This document shows positions 36,075 through 44,966 of a stretch of DNA of 64,000 bases, piece after piece (within the stretch, counting starts at the first letter, position 1; each line of letters starts with the position of its first letter). The DNA is from Flavobacterium endophyticum (GTDB lineage Bacteria > Bacteroidota > Bacteroidia > Flavobacteriales > Flavobacteriaceae): positions 1,816,417-1,880,416 of the forward strand of contig NZ_RBLC01000001.1 of assembly GCF_003634455.1 (NCBI RefSeq), in the 5' to 3' direction. Position numbers and translations under genes: made by a program. The notes under the pieces are model-generated. The model did no database searches and was not told where the DNA came from. It was given only the letters and a program-made list of their open reading frames with translations.

Positions 36075-37439
36075 TTAATTGATTAATGTTCTTAATTCTC
36101 CTTTAGCTTTGATCAGCTGAATTTCTGCTAATTTGTAATCCAATAGGGCAGAAGTGTAATTGTTTTGTGCTTCAACAAGTGAGTTTTCCGCATCCAGCAA
36201 ATCAGTTAATGAGGCCAATCCGTTGTAATAATTGTTTTTAGTATCGCTCAACACTTCTTGAGCCAGCCTAACATTCTCTTTTTGATCATTGATCGTAATG
36301 ATGCTATTGTTGATTTGTGTTTTAGAATTTTCGAAGTCCAAATCAAGAGAAAGTTTCTTTTCTATCATATCTTCTTTCAGTTGTCGTATTTCAACATCTG
36401 CCTGACGAACTTTTGCTCTTGTTCCAAAACCGGTGAAGATTGGGACTTTCAGATTCAATCCGATAGTTGAATAATCGGACCAGTACACTTGATCTCTAGA
36501 TTTCGCAAACAATGGCATTTCAGGACCTTGTCCGATATAATTATAGCTTCCAACTAAAGATAATTTCGGGTAATATTCGGCGATAACAGATTTCTTTTGG
36601 TAATCCAAAAGCTCTTCTTGTTTTTTCAGCAAAAGATAATCGGTTCTTTGTGTCGCATCTGGAGTTTCTGAAATTGCTTGCGGACTTACTGCAAATTCTG
36701 TTTGAGGAATGTAGATTGAAGTCTGAATTGGCATTCCCATATAGAATTTCAAAGAATTTTCCTGTAGTTGTACCTCGTTAATTAATTGCTGACGTTGTGT
36801 ATTGATGTTATACAATTTTACGGTGATACGGTCCAAATCGATTTTTTTAGCCAAACCATTGTCGAATTGACCTTTGATGACATCCTTAACTTTAGAAGTA
36901 TTCACATAATTGCTATCGACTACGGCAAGCTTTTGTCTTTTGACGAAAACCTGATAATAATTGTTAGCCACTCTTTCAATAACCTGCTCTTCGGTAAGTT
37001 GTTGATTGATTTGGTAGAATTCTCTTGTTGATCTGGCCGCTTTTAAACCTGTAAAAACAGCTTGGTCAAAAATATTTTGTGTCAAAGTAACACCTCCAGT
37101 AGCGCTCCATTTTTGTCCCAAAGGCGCTAAGACTGTAGTTCCTGGAGATCCAAAGAAGTCACCAGGTAGTGCATTCAGCTGTAAAATAGGATTGTGAGTT
37201 AGATTTCCATCAGCGCTGATTTGTGGCAATGCTCTGGAGCGAACTTCTTGAATCTGATATTCGCTGTTTTCTACTTGGAGCTTGGCTTTTTTAGCGTCTG
37301 CTTTATTTTCCAAGGCATATTGAATAGCATCTTTCAGTGTAAGCGTCTTGGTTTGTGCCAAAGCGCTTTGTGAAAAAATGAATCCAATCAGTAGGATTGC
37401 GAGTCCCTTGACTTTCGCAAGGCTATAAATACTCTTCAT
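36075..37439 (-). CDS. TolC-family outer-membrane efflux protein
   Basis: 454 residues. Signal peptide ending SALAQ (about 29), then two repeated outer-membrane efflux domains with long coiled-coil helices (LKDAIQYALENKADAKKAKLQ; LSLDLDFENSKTQINNS; NNYTSALLDYKLAEIQLIKA). Forms the exit duct. It is second in the tetR-tolC-MFP-RND operon, 30 bases after the regulator. Confidence 0.93.
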   Translation of the reverse strand: MKSIYSLAKVKGLAILLIGFIFSQSALAQTKTLTLKDAIQYALENKADAKKAKLQVENSEYQIQEVRSRALPQISADGNLTHNPILQLNALPGDFFGSPGTTVLAPLGQKWSATGGVTLTQNIFDQAVFTGLKAARSTREFYQINQQLTEEQVIERVANNYYQVFVKRQKLAVVDSNYVNTSKVKDVIKGQFDNGLAKKIDLDRITVKLYNINTQRQQLINEVQLQENSLKFYMGMPIQTSIYIPQTEFAVSPQAISETPDATQRTDYLLLKKQEELLDYQKKSVIAEYYPKLSLVGSYNYIGQGPEMPLFAKSRDQVYWSDYSTIGLNLKVPIFTGFGTRAKVRQADVEIRQLKEDMIEKKLSLDLDFENSKTQINNSIITINDQKENVRLAQEVLSDTKNNYYNGLASLTDLLDAENSLVEAQNNYTSALLDYKLAEIQLIKAKGELRTLIN

Positions 37440-37468
37440 TTGATATAATTATTTATTATTGATTGATT

Positions 37469-38065
37469 TTATTTTCCAAATAAGGTGTTCATGATGATTT
37501 CTTTCCTGTCGTCCAGAATCTTTTCATATTCTGCGTCTGTCAGGCGCATGGTTCTCTGAAAGAGCGGACGCATAGAAATAGGGAAGGAGATAAGCGAAAC
37601 CATATTGATTATAAATTGTATCGGCTCCATTTTTTCGATAGTTCCTTTGCTCATCTCGATGTTTAATTCTTCATAAAATTTTTTGAGCATTCGTTCCATT
37701 CCTTCTTCATCTTTAAAATAGCAACCTTGGTTGAATTGGGTTACCAAATAGATTTCCATGTAAGGATATTCTTTCGCCATGACAAAAGAATCGTCTATAA
37801 ACTCTTCAATTTTCGCTTTAAAAGGCAGTTCAGAGAAAATAATTGATTCGGTTCTTTGCTGCTCTTTATCTTGGGCATCGCTAAAAACAATTTCAAATAA
37901 TTTGTCTCTAGAGCGGAAATAATAATTTATCAATGTCCTGTTAACTCCCGCCGCATCAGCAATCTCTTGAGTCGTTGCATTAAATTTACCTTCTCCAAAG
38001 AATAATCTCTTGGCGGTATTTTTAATCAATTCCTCAGTTGCTTCATCTTTATTTTTGATATACAT
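37469..38065 (-). CDS. TetR/AcrR-family repressor of the efflux operon
   Basis: 198 residues from the ATG at 38065; an in-frame ATG at 38077 adds four residues, but it would lie only about five bases from the predicted transcription start. The N-terminal helix-turn-helix (TTQEIADAAGVNRTLINYYFRSRDKLF, about 30-56) is typical; the C-terminal ligand domain has no recognisable signature. As first gene of the operon it most likely represses itself and the three efflux genes, releasing DNA when ligand binds. Two inverted repeats overlie the promoter. Confidence 0.93.
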   Translation of the reverse strand: MYIKNKDEATEELIKNTAKRLFFGEGKFNATTQEIADAAGVNRTLINYYFRSRDKLFEIVFSDAQDKEQQRTESIIFSELPFKAKIEEFIDDSFVMAKEYPYMEIYLVTQFNQGCYFKDEEGMERMLKKFYEELNIEMSKGTIEKMEPIQFIINMVSLISFPISMRPLFQRTMRLTDAEYEKILDDRKEIIMNTLFGK

Positions 38066-38068
38066 AGT

Positions 38069-38088
38069 GTTTAACATTTTTGTTAAAC
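38069..38088. promoter_or_regulatory. Inverted repeat at the tetR transcription start (candidate operator)
   Basis: GTTTAAC-6-GTTAAAC, seven-base perfect arms, covers the predicted start point and touches the -7 element. A second candidate operator lies at 38109-38126. Confidence 0.5.
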
Positions 38089-38117
38089 AAAATTATTAAA
38101 TAATTTATTTTGACAAA
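38088..38117 (-). promoter_or_regulatory. Promoter of the tetR-efflux operon
   Basis: On the minus strand TTTG (38117-38114) and TAATTTTG (38095-38088) are 18 bases apart, a good Bacteroidota -33/-7 pair. Predicted start near 38082. Confidence 0.65.
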
Positions 38118-38126
38118 TTTGTCAAA
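38109..38126. promoter_or_regulatory. 18-base palindrome over the -33 box (candidate TetR operator)
   Basis: TTTGACAAATTTGTCAAA is a perfect palindrome and contains the -33 TTTG of the operon promoter, where a bound dimer would block RNA polymerase. Confidence 0.6.
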
Positions 38127-38235
38127 TGTATCTTAACATTAATTTAACAAATAACGTTTTAGAAGGAGATGAAAAATTTTAAAAAAGGAAAGTTTCTGTT
38201 GGTAAGAATACTGTAAATTAGCCAAAATTATTTTT

Positions 38236-39210
38236 ATGCATTCCATTAGCGAATACCAACAAAGTTTTCTGAACTATTTAGAAAGCCAGACGATTATTAA
38301 AGAACCCAAATCACTTTACGAACCTATTCATTATATTTTATCGCTTGGAGGAAAAAGAATCCGTCCAGTACTGACATTAATGACGACTGAAATTTTTAAC
38401 CAAGAGTATAAAAAAGCCTTGCCGGCTGCCTTGGCGGTTGAAGTCTTTCATAACTTTTCGCTTGTGCATGACGACATAATGGATGATGCGCCATTGCGTA
38501 GAGGAAAGGAAACGGTACATGAAAAGTGGAATATTAACACGGGAATACTTTCTGGCGATGCGATGTTGATTTTAGCCTATCAGTATTTTGAAAAATACGA
38601 ACCAGTGATTTTCCAGTCGTTGGCAAAATTGTTCAGCAAAACGGCTCTTGAAGTTTGCGAAGGCCAGCAATGGGATGTGGATTTTGAAAACCGCGACGAT
38701 GTGGCCATTTCAGAATACTTGAAAATGATCGAATATAAGACAGCGGTGCTGGTTGCTGCGGCAATGAAAATGGGGGCGATAATTGCGGAAACTTCTGCCG
38801 AAAATTGCGACGCGATTTATGATTTCGGACTAAACCTTGGAATTGCTTTCCAGCTTCAAGATGATTATTTAGATGCTTTTGGAGATCCTGAAACTTTCGG
38901 AAAACAGGTCGGTGGCGATATTATAGAAAATAAAAAGACCTATCTTTATTTGAAAGCGCTTGAGTTTTCAACATCGGACGAAAAAGAGCAATTGCTCCAT
39001 TTGTATTCTATCCAGCCTACAGATAATTCGGAAAAAATAAATTCTGTAAAAGATATCTTTACTGCTACAGGCGCTTCAAAAGCAACTCAGGAAGCGATTA
39101 AGGAATATACTTTTAAAGCTTTTGAGACCTTAGAAAAACTGCACATTGAAGACGATAAAAAAGCAATATTAAAAGCTTTTGGTGAGAATTTGATGGGAAG
39201 GAAAGTATAA
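38236..39210 (+). CDS. Polyprenyl diphosphate synthase (trans-isoprenyl synthase)
   Basis: 324 residues. The substrate-binding GGKRIRP, the first aspartate-rich motif HDDIMDDAPLRRG (Asp79-84) and the second QLQDDYLDAFGD (about 206-217) are complete, so it is an active head-to-tail condensing enzyme that extends allylic diphosphates with isopentenyl diphosphate. Chain length (farnesyl to octaprenyl, for quinones such as menaquinone) cannot be read safely. A small gene follows after 61 bases. Confidence 0.93.
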   Translation: MHSISEYQQSFLNYLESQTIIKEPKSLYEPIHYILSLGGKRIRPVLTLMTTEIFNQEYKKALPAALAVEVFHNFSLVHDDIMDDAPLRRGKETVHEKWNINTGILSGDAMLILAYQYFEKYEPVIFQSLAKLFSKTALEVCEGQQWDVDFENRDDVAISEYLKMIEYKTAVLVAAAMKMGAIIAETSAENCDAIYDFGLNLGIAFQLQDDYLDAFGDPETFGKQVGGDIIENKKTYLYLKALEFSTSDEKEQLLHLYSIQPTDNSEKINSVKDIFTATGASKATQEAIKEYTFKAFETLEKLHIEDDKKAILKAFGENLMGRKV

Positions 39211-39229
39211 AGTAATAACTATCTAACAA

Positions 39230-39258
39230 CCCTGACAGGGTTTCAAACCCTGTCAGGG
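39230..39258. repeat. REP-like 29-base palindrome
   Basis: CCCTGACAGGGTTT and its exact complement are separated by one base; each arm also contains an inner CCCTG-A-CAGGG dyad. It is GC-rich against an AT-rich background and lies 13 bases before the start of the next gene. No T-run follows, so it is not a standard terminator; it may be a mobile REP-type element. Confidence 0.8.
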
Positions 39259-39271
39259 TCAAAAGAACACT

Positions 39272-39628
39272 ATGAATTTTATCGCGCCAATAAATACAGA
39301 CAATTTACTTTCTGAAGCAGAAAAAGAAAATCTATACTTGAAACTGCTAGAGCAGATCAATAAGGATTTTAATTTTGCAAACGAACCGATCGATTTTCCA
39401 TTAAGCACAAAGCCCGTGGAATTAAAAATCCAGCTGCATGAAAAAATCTACCGCTTGATTCAGCACAAGTTTGCCGAATATTTAAACCTGCTTTATATTA
39501 TTGATGTGCCCGAAGCAGAAGTCAAAAAACTGGACGGTTCTGATTTGGTCGAACTTTCTGAACAAGTCGCTTTTTTGATTTTAAAAAGAGAATGGCAAAA
39601 AGTTTGGTTTCGTAATAAGTTTTCATAG
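39272..39628 (+). CDS. Small conserved-looking protein of unknown function
   Basis: 118 residues, acidic, mainly helical, no signal peptide or membrane segment. It ends with a basic stretch (LILKREWQKVWFRNKFS). I recognise no family. It lies downstream of the polyprenyl synthetase on the same strand and is bracketed by the palindrome at 39230-39258 and the 21-bp repeat array at 39655-40011. Confidence 0.7.
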   Translation: MNFIAPINTDNLLSEAEKENLYLKLLEQINKDFNFANEPIDFPLSTKPVELKIQLHEKIYRLIQHKFAEYLNLLYIIDVPEAEVKKLDGSDLVELSEQVAFLILKREWQKVWFRNKFS

Positions 39629-39654
39629 GGCAACTGTTTAATTAGAACAGACGA

Positions 39655-40011
39655 ATGTTCAAGTTGAAATTGCTAATGTTGAGGTTTTAATCACGTATGC
39701 TTAAGTTGTATAGGCGTATGTTCGAGTTGGAATAGCTAATGTTTAAGTTGAACAGGCTCATGTTCTAGTTGGGATCTCTCTTGTTAGGTTGAATAAGGCT
39801 AATGTTCAAGTTGGAATAGCTAATGCTTAAGTTGAATAGGCTTTTGTTCAAGTTAAAATCTCTCTTGTTAAGTTGGACAGGGGTAATGTTCGAGTTGAAG
39901 CAGCCCATGTTTAAGTTAAAATTACTCATGTTTAAGTTGAAATTGCTAATGTTGAGGTTTTAATCACTTATGCTTAAGTTGAAATTGCTCTTGTTTAACT
40001 TGAATAGGTAG
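39655..40011. repeat. Degenerate tandem array: 17 units of 21 bp
   Basis: Seventeen units of 21 bases follow each other without any net phase shift. The unit core is ATGTTYAAGTTG followed by nine less conserved bases (commonly GAATAGCTA or AAATTGCTA). The core TTCAA-G-TTGAA is a short dyad. All six frames are broken by stops, so it is not coding. It lies between convergent genes (39272-39628 and 40042-41271) and no terminator is seen. Units 7 and 11 share a compensated -1/+1 change. Confidence 0.95.
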
Positions 40012-40041
40012 ATTCTCTACAATTATGATCTTAAAATGCTG

Positions 40042-41271
40042 CTACGGCTCTAAAGTGTCTTCTTTTATCGCCACAAATTCTTTTTCGCTTTTAGAAATCA
40101 CGATAGTAGCCACCCCATTTCCAATAAAATTAGTAATAGCTCTGGCTTCACTCATGAATTTATCTACACCCAATAGAAAAGCCAATCCTTCTAGCGGAAT
40201 TTTGTGTATGGCTGTTAATGTTGAAGCCAAGACAATAAAACCGCTCCCAGTAACTCCTGCAGCACCTTTTGAAGTAATCATTAATAGGCCAATTACAGTC
40301 AGAATCTCTCCAAAAGTTAAATGGACATTATACAACTGTGCCAAAAAGATTATCGCCATAGAAAGATAGATGGAGGTTCCGTCAAGATTAAACGAATATC
40401 CTGTTGGAACGACTAATCCTACCACGGATTTGCTGCATCCCATGTTCTCTAGCTTTTTCATCAAGTTTGGTAATGCGGCTTCTGATGAAGAAGTTCCTAA
40501 TACGATCAGCAATTCTGCCTTGATGTATTTTATAAACGACCAGATGCTGACCTTGAAATATCTCAAGATGCTTCCTAAGATGAGGAAAATAAAAATAAAC
40601 ATGGTGACATACACCGTAAGCATCAGTTTTCCTAATGGCATTAAAGTATTAAGTCCAAATTTTCCAACGGTGTAGGCCATTCCTCCAAAAGCGCCCAGCG
40701 GTGCCAGATACATGACAAATTTTAATGCCTTGAAAACGATATTCGAGCATTTGTAAAGCACGGCTACTACTTCTTCTCTTTTAGAATAATAGTTGAGCAG
40801 GATTCCCACAATTATCGCTACCAACAAAACTTGAAGCGTAAGGTTTTCCATGAAAAAATGAAGCCAGTTGAATTCCTTTTGCGGCGCATTTGTATATTGG
40901 CTTGCATCTTGAATATTGAGTCCTGTTTTGTCAATTTTTCCTGGCTGTATCAGGTAGGCAACGATAACACCAATGGCAAGCGCAAAAGTGGTGACGATCT
41001 CAAAATAGACCAAGGATTTTATTCCGATACGTCCCACTTTTTTCAAATCTCCCATCCCGCTGATGCCCAAGACTATCGTCAAGAAAATAATTGGCGCTAT
41101 AAAAACTTTGATAATGCTGATGAACGTATCGCCAACAATCTTCATTTTTACGCCAGTGTCAGGAGCATAGTGGCCAACGAGCACACCAACAACAATGGCG
41201 ATCAATACCCAAAAAGTAAGATTGGTTATGATTTTAAGGAATAGGCTTTTTTCGTTTAGGGTAGTGTTCAT
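40042..41271 (-). CDS. Dicarboxylate/amino acid:cation symporter (DAACS family)
   Basis: 409 residues, about 8 membrane helices and two re-entrant hairpins. Signatures are the serine-rich LGTSSSEAALPNL, the PTGYSFNLDGTSIY motif and the substrate-site GVDKFMSEARAITNFIGNG. Transports C4-dicarboxylates or Glu/Asp with Na+ or H+; the exact substrate is not decided. It ends 30 bases from the 21-bp array, with no terminator seen. Confidence 0.94.
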   Translation of the reverse strand: MNTTLNEKSLFLKIITNLTFWVLIAIVVGVLVGHYAPDTGVKMKIVGDTFISIIKVFIAPIIFLTIVLGISGMGDLKKVGRIGIKSLVYFEIVTTFALAIGVIVAYLIQPGKIDKTGLNIQDASQYTNAPQKEFNWLHFFMENLTLQVLLVAIIVGILLNYYSKREEVVAVLYKCSNIVFKALKFVMYLAPLGAFGGMAYTVGKFGLNTLMPLGKLMLTVYVTMFIFIFLILGSILRYFKVSIWSFIKYIKAELLIVLGTSSSEAALPNLMKKLENMGCSKSVVGLVVPTGYSFNLDGTSIYLSMAIIFLAQLYNVHLTFGEILTVIGLLMITSKGAAGVTGSGFIVLASTLTAIHKIPLEGLAFLLGVDKFMSEARAITNFIGNGVATIVISKSEKEFVAIKEDTLEP

Positions 41272-41446
41272 TAGTGTTGTATTAATTTGTATCTGAATTT
41301 TTTAGAAAACTACTTGAACCAGCAATTGTGCCGAAAAAGTGTTTCCAGTTGCCGCTTGCAATCAGATGAAAGTGCATGGATTGATACTGACAATTATCTC
41401 GGGACTGATAATTACTGTTATGATGTGTTATTGGGAAAGTTATGTT

Positions 41447-41980
41447 TTAGAAATAAACTCTGACAAACGGCATAAGTGCGTCGTTATACACATTTTTATC
41501 ACTGTCGTGCAATACGTTATATCGAGCTCCGATTGTGACGTTTTCCATACGATATCCAGCGCCTAGAAATAACGCAGTATTCCAAAAGTTGTCTGAACCG
41601 CCACCAAACTCATCATCATATTCTAAATTTACTCTCAACTGTTCCAGTTCCGCAGAAAGCTGGATTTCTGGAATCGGATTTCCTAACAATATCAAGCTAG
41701 GACCGTAAATATACGATTCATAAAAATCTTTATCCCTAACGTAGCTTCCCTGCAATCCTAGTCCTGCAGAAAAATAAGGATTGAAGTCATAAAGCGCGCT
41801 TGGAGCAACTGTAACATTCGTATATCCAGAGCCAAAACTGAGTCCTAATCCGCCGCCGAAACGTATCCTGCTTTCGAAATCAGCACCTTGATTTTGCTGC
41901 GCTACAGCATCAGCAGAAACAGTCAAGAAAATAACTGCTATCAAGGTTTTTGTTATATGGTTTAGATTAAGTATTTTCAT
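41447..41980 (-). CDS. Small outer-membrane beta-barrel protein
   Basis: 177 residues from the ATG at 41980 (an ATG two codons earlier at 41986 is possible). Signal peptide ending AVAQ (about 28), then alternating hydrophobic strands with Gly/Tyr turns and a C-terminal Phe (FVRVYF), as in 8-stranded barrels. No specific function is evident. Divergent from odhA. The 175-base stretch between it and the symporter start (41272-41446) shows no gene. Confidence 0.8.
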   Translation of the reverse strand: MKILNLNHITKTLIAVIFLTVSADAVAQQNQGADFESRIRFGGGLGLSFGSGYTNVTVAPSALYDFNPYFSAGLGLQGSYVRDKDFYESYIYGPSLILLGNPIPEIQLSAELEQLRVNLEYDDEFGGGSDNFWNTALFLGAGYRMENVTIGARYNVLHDSDKNVYNDALMPFVRVYF

Positions 41981-42047
41981 GCGCAAATTTTAAGTTAAGT
42001 TTAAGACATAAAAGTATGAAATAATTATTAGATTGTTCTAATTGTCG

Positions 42048-42055
42048 TACTTTTG
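42048..42055 (+). promoter_or_regulatory. Candidate -7 element of the odhA promoter
   Basis: TACTTTTG (TAnnTTTG), 39 bases before the odhA ATG. A TTG lies 12 bases upstream, too close for a normal -33. Confidence 0.5.
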
Positions 42056-42094
42056 CAAAAATATTTTTAACAAATTAGGACATTCAATTATATT

Positions 42095-44878
42095 ATGGAT
42101 AGGTTTTCCTTTTTAAACGCGGCACATACTGAATTTTTTGCTCAATTATACGATCAATATCTTGAAAACCCAGATAGCGTAGAACCAAGCTGGAGAAGTT
42201 TTTTCCAAGGTTTTGACTTCGGGATGGAAACATACAATGAAGAATATCAGGCTCCTGCACAGCAGCTAGCGAATTACGCAACATCAAACAATGTTGACGT
42301 AAGCCAGATTTCTGAAAAATTACAAAAAGAATTTAATGTTTTAAAGCTGATCGATGCTTACAGAACGCGCGGTCACTTATTCACTAAGACCAATCCGGTT
42401 CGTGAAAGAAGAATTTTTAGTCCAAATTTAGAACTTGAAAACTTCGGACTTTCAAAAGCAGATTTGACTACCGTTTTTGATGCGGCAAAAGCAATCAAGA
42501 TTGCGCCTTGCAGTTTGCAAGAAATTATTGGCCATTTGGATAATATTTACTGCCAGCATATCGGTGTGGAATATATGTATATCCGTAAACCAGAAGTAAT
42601 CCAATGGATTCAGGATAAGATCGGTTATAACGATAATCATCCTAGATTTTCTGCTGACGAAAAGAAAAACATCTTAAATAAATTAAACGAGGCGGTTTCT
42701 TTCGAAAACTTTCTTCATACAAAATATGTTGGACAAAAACGTTTCTCTCTTGAAGGCGGTGAAACTTTAATCCCGGCTTTAGATGCCTTGATTGAGGCTG
42801 CTGCTGAAAAAGGTGTAGAGCAGTTTGTCATGGGAATGGCTCACCGTGGTCGTTTGAACGTTTTGGCAAACATTTTCGGAAAAAATACCCAAGACATCTT
42901 CTCTGAATTTGACGGAAAAGATTATGATGATGATGCGCTTTTTGATGGTGACGTAAAATACCACTTAGGCTTGACGGCTGACAAAAAGACAAAATCAGGA
43001 AAAAATATAAACATCAATTTAGCGCCAAATCCATCGCACTTGGAAACGGTTGGTGCCGTGATTGAAGGAATCACAAGAGCAAAACAGGACCGTCATTTCC
43101 CAGACGATTTCTCAAAAGTATTGCCAATCGCACTTCATGGTGACGCGGCAATTGCTGGACAAGGAATTGTGTATGAAATCGTTCAGATGGCACAATTGGA
43201 TGGTTATAAAACAGGAGGAACAATCCATTTGGTAATTAACAACCAAGTTGGATTTACGACGAATTATCTAGATGCTCGTTCTTCTACCTATTGTACCGAT
43301 GTTGCAAAAGTGACGCTTTCTCCGGTTTTGCACGTAAATGCGGATGATGCAGAAGCAGTTGTTCATGCTATGCTTTTTGCATTAGACTACAGAATGCAAT
43401 TCGGAAGCGATGTTTTCATCGACTTGTTAGGATATAGAAAATACGGCCACAACGAAGGTGATGAGCCTCGTTTCACACAGCCTAAATTATATAAGATTAT
43501 TGCAAAACACGAAAATCCGAGAGACATCTATGCTGCTAAATTAATTGCAGAAGGTGTTATTGACGATACGTATGTTGGCAAATTAGAAAAAGAATACAAA
43601 GCCGTTTTAGATGAAAATCTTGAAGCGTCTCGTAAAAAAGACTTGACAATCATCACGCCATTCATGCAAAACGAATGGGGAGGATATGTTCAGGCAGATG
43701 AAACAGAAATGCTTCAAAAAGTAAATACGACTTTCTCAAAAGAGATACTTACAGAAATTGCTCAGACCATCACGACATTGCCAAGCGACAAGAAGTTTAT
43801 CAGCAAAATCCAAAAGCTGATCAACGACAGAAAAGTAATGTTTGAAACAGACAAACTAGATTGGGCTATGGCCGAATTGCTAGCGTATGGTTCTTTGATG
43901 ACAGAAGGTTATGATGTTCGTATTTCAGGACAAGACGTTGAAAGAGGAACTTTCTCTCACCGTCATGCAGTCGTGAAAGTAGAAGATTCTGAAGAAGAAG
44001 TAATCCTTTTACAGCAGTTGAAAAACCAAAAAGGGAAATTCAACATCTTCAATTCATTGTTGTCTGAATATGGCGTTGTTGGTTTTGATTACGGATACGC
44101 TTTGGCGAGCCCAAAAACATTGACCATCTGGGAAGCACAATTTGGAGATTTCTCTAACGGTGCCCAAATCATGATTGACCAATATATTTCTGCAGCAGAA
44201 GACAAATGGAACAATCAAAACGGTTTGGTGATGTTATTGCCTCACGGTTATGAAGGCCAAGGAGCAGAACACTCTTCAGCTAGAATGGAACGATATTTAC
44301 AGCTTTGCGCTAACCATAATATGTTTGTGGCAGACTGTACGACGCCAGCCAACTTCTTCCACTTATTGAGAAGACAGATGAAAACGACGTTCAGAAAACC
44401 TTTGATTGTATTTACTCCAAAGAGTTTATTGCGTCATCCGTCAGTAGTTTCTTCAGTAGATGAGTTTGCAAACGGAAGCTTCCAAGAAGTTTTGGACGAT
44501 CCAAATGTAAATGCAAAAGACGTTAAGACATTGGTATTCTGTACAGGTAAATTCTACTACGATTTAGTGGCAGAAAGAGAAGCTAACGGAAGAAAAGACG
44601 TTGCATTCGTGAGAATCGAACAACTTTTCCCATTGCCAGTAGAACAATTAAAAGCGATTATTGAAAAATATCCAAACGCTGATGATTATGTTTGGGCACA
44701 AGAAGAACCTAAAAACATGGGAGCTTACAGCTACATGCTGATGAACTTTGATTTAGTGAAATTGAGAGTGGCTTCATTAAAAGCCTACAGTGCGCCTGCA
44801 GCAGGAAGCTATGCTCGTTCTAAAAAACGTCATGCAGCTGCGATAGCAATGGTTTTTGATAAAAATCTGTTCAGCTAA
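42095..44878 (+). CDS. sucA: 2-oxoglutarate dehydrogenase E1 component
   Basis: Thiamine-diphosphate-dependent decarboxylase of the TCA cycle. 927 residues, the normal length. The N-terminal E2-binding helix (SFLNAAHTEFFAQLYDQYLENPDSVE) and the ThDP-binding block are present (VMGMAHRGRLNVL; GDAAIAGQGIVYE), as is LPHGYEGQGAEHSSARMERYL. It precedes the E2 gene by 88 bases; the E3 gene is not in the window. A hairpin lies between the two. Confidence 0.97.
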   Translation: MDRFSFLNAAHTEFFAQLYDQYLENPDSVEPSWRSFFQGFDFGMETYNEEYQAPAQQLANYATSNNVDVSQISEKLQKEFNVLKLIDAYRTRGHLFTKTNPVRERRIFSPNLELENFGLSKADLTTVFDAAKAIKIAPCSLQEIIGHLDNIYCQHIGVEYMYIRKPEVIQWIQDKIGYNDNHPRFSADEKKNILNKLNEAVSFENFLHTKYVGQKRFSLEGGETLIPALDALIEAAAEKGVEQFVMGMAHRGRLNVLANIFGKNTQDIFSEFDGKDYDDDALFDGDVKYHLGLTADKKTKSGKNININLAPNPSHLETVGAVIEGITRAKQDRHFPDDFSKVLPIALHGDAAIAGQGIVYEIVQMAQLDGYKTGGTIHLVINNQVGFTTNYLDARSSTYCTDVAKVTLSPVLHVNADDAEAVVHAMLFALDYRMQFGSDVFIDLLGYRKYGHNEGDEPRFTQPKLYKIIAKHENPRDIYAAKLIAEGVIDDTYVGKLEKEYKAVLDENLEASRKKDLTIITPFMQNEWGGYVQADETEMLQKVNTTFSKEILTEIAQTITTLPSDKKFISKIQKLINDRKVMFETDKLDWAMAELLAYGSLMTEGYDVRISGQDVERGTFSHRHAVVKVEDSEEEVILLQQLKNQKGKFNIFNSLLSEYGVVGFDYGYALASPKTLTIWEAQFGDFSNGAQIMIDQYISAAEDKWNNQNGLVMLLPHGYEGQGAEHSSARMERYLQLCANHNMFVADCTTPANFFHLLRRQMKTTFRKPLIVFTPKSLLRHPSVVSSVDEFANGSFQEVLDDPNVNAKDVKTLVFCTGKFYYDLVAEREANGRKDVAFVRIEQLFPLPVEQLKAIIEKYPNADDYVWAQEEPKNMGAYSYMLMNFDLVKLRVASLKAYSAPAAGSYARSKKRHAAAIAMVFDKNLFS

Positions 44879-44884
44879 TAAAGA

Positions 44885-44910
44885 TTTTTAGCGCGAGTCA
44901 AGGCTAAAAA
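44885..44910 (+). other. Hairpin in the sucA-sucB intergenic region
   Basis: TTTTTAGC / GCTAAAAA, eight-base arms around a 10-base loop, ends 56 bases before the sucB ATG. There is no long T-run, so it may be a message-stability or mild attenuation element. Confidence 0.4.
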
Positions 44911-44966
44911 ACGTAATTTTGAAATAATAAGTAGTATACAATAACACACCATAAAATTATATACAG

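Noticed and set aside
39655..40011. The 21-bp array as a CRISPR array
   Set aside because: The units follow one another directly, with no unique spacers, no conserved 25-40-base repeat, and no cas genes in the window.
39655..40011. The 21-bp array as a heptad-repeat coding region
   Set aside because: 21 bases would be seven codons, and the minus frame gives N-x-L-x-type heptads, but stops occur in units 2, 6 and 15 in that frame and in every other frame.
41339..41566. 75-residue plus-strand frame between the symporter and the barrel gene
   Set aside because: It runs opposite the end of the barrel gene, has no leader or domain, and is likely chance.
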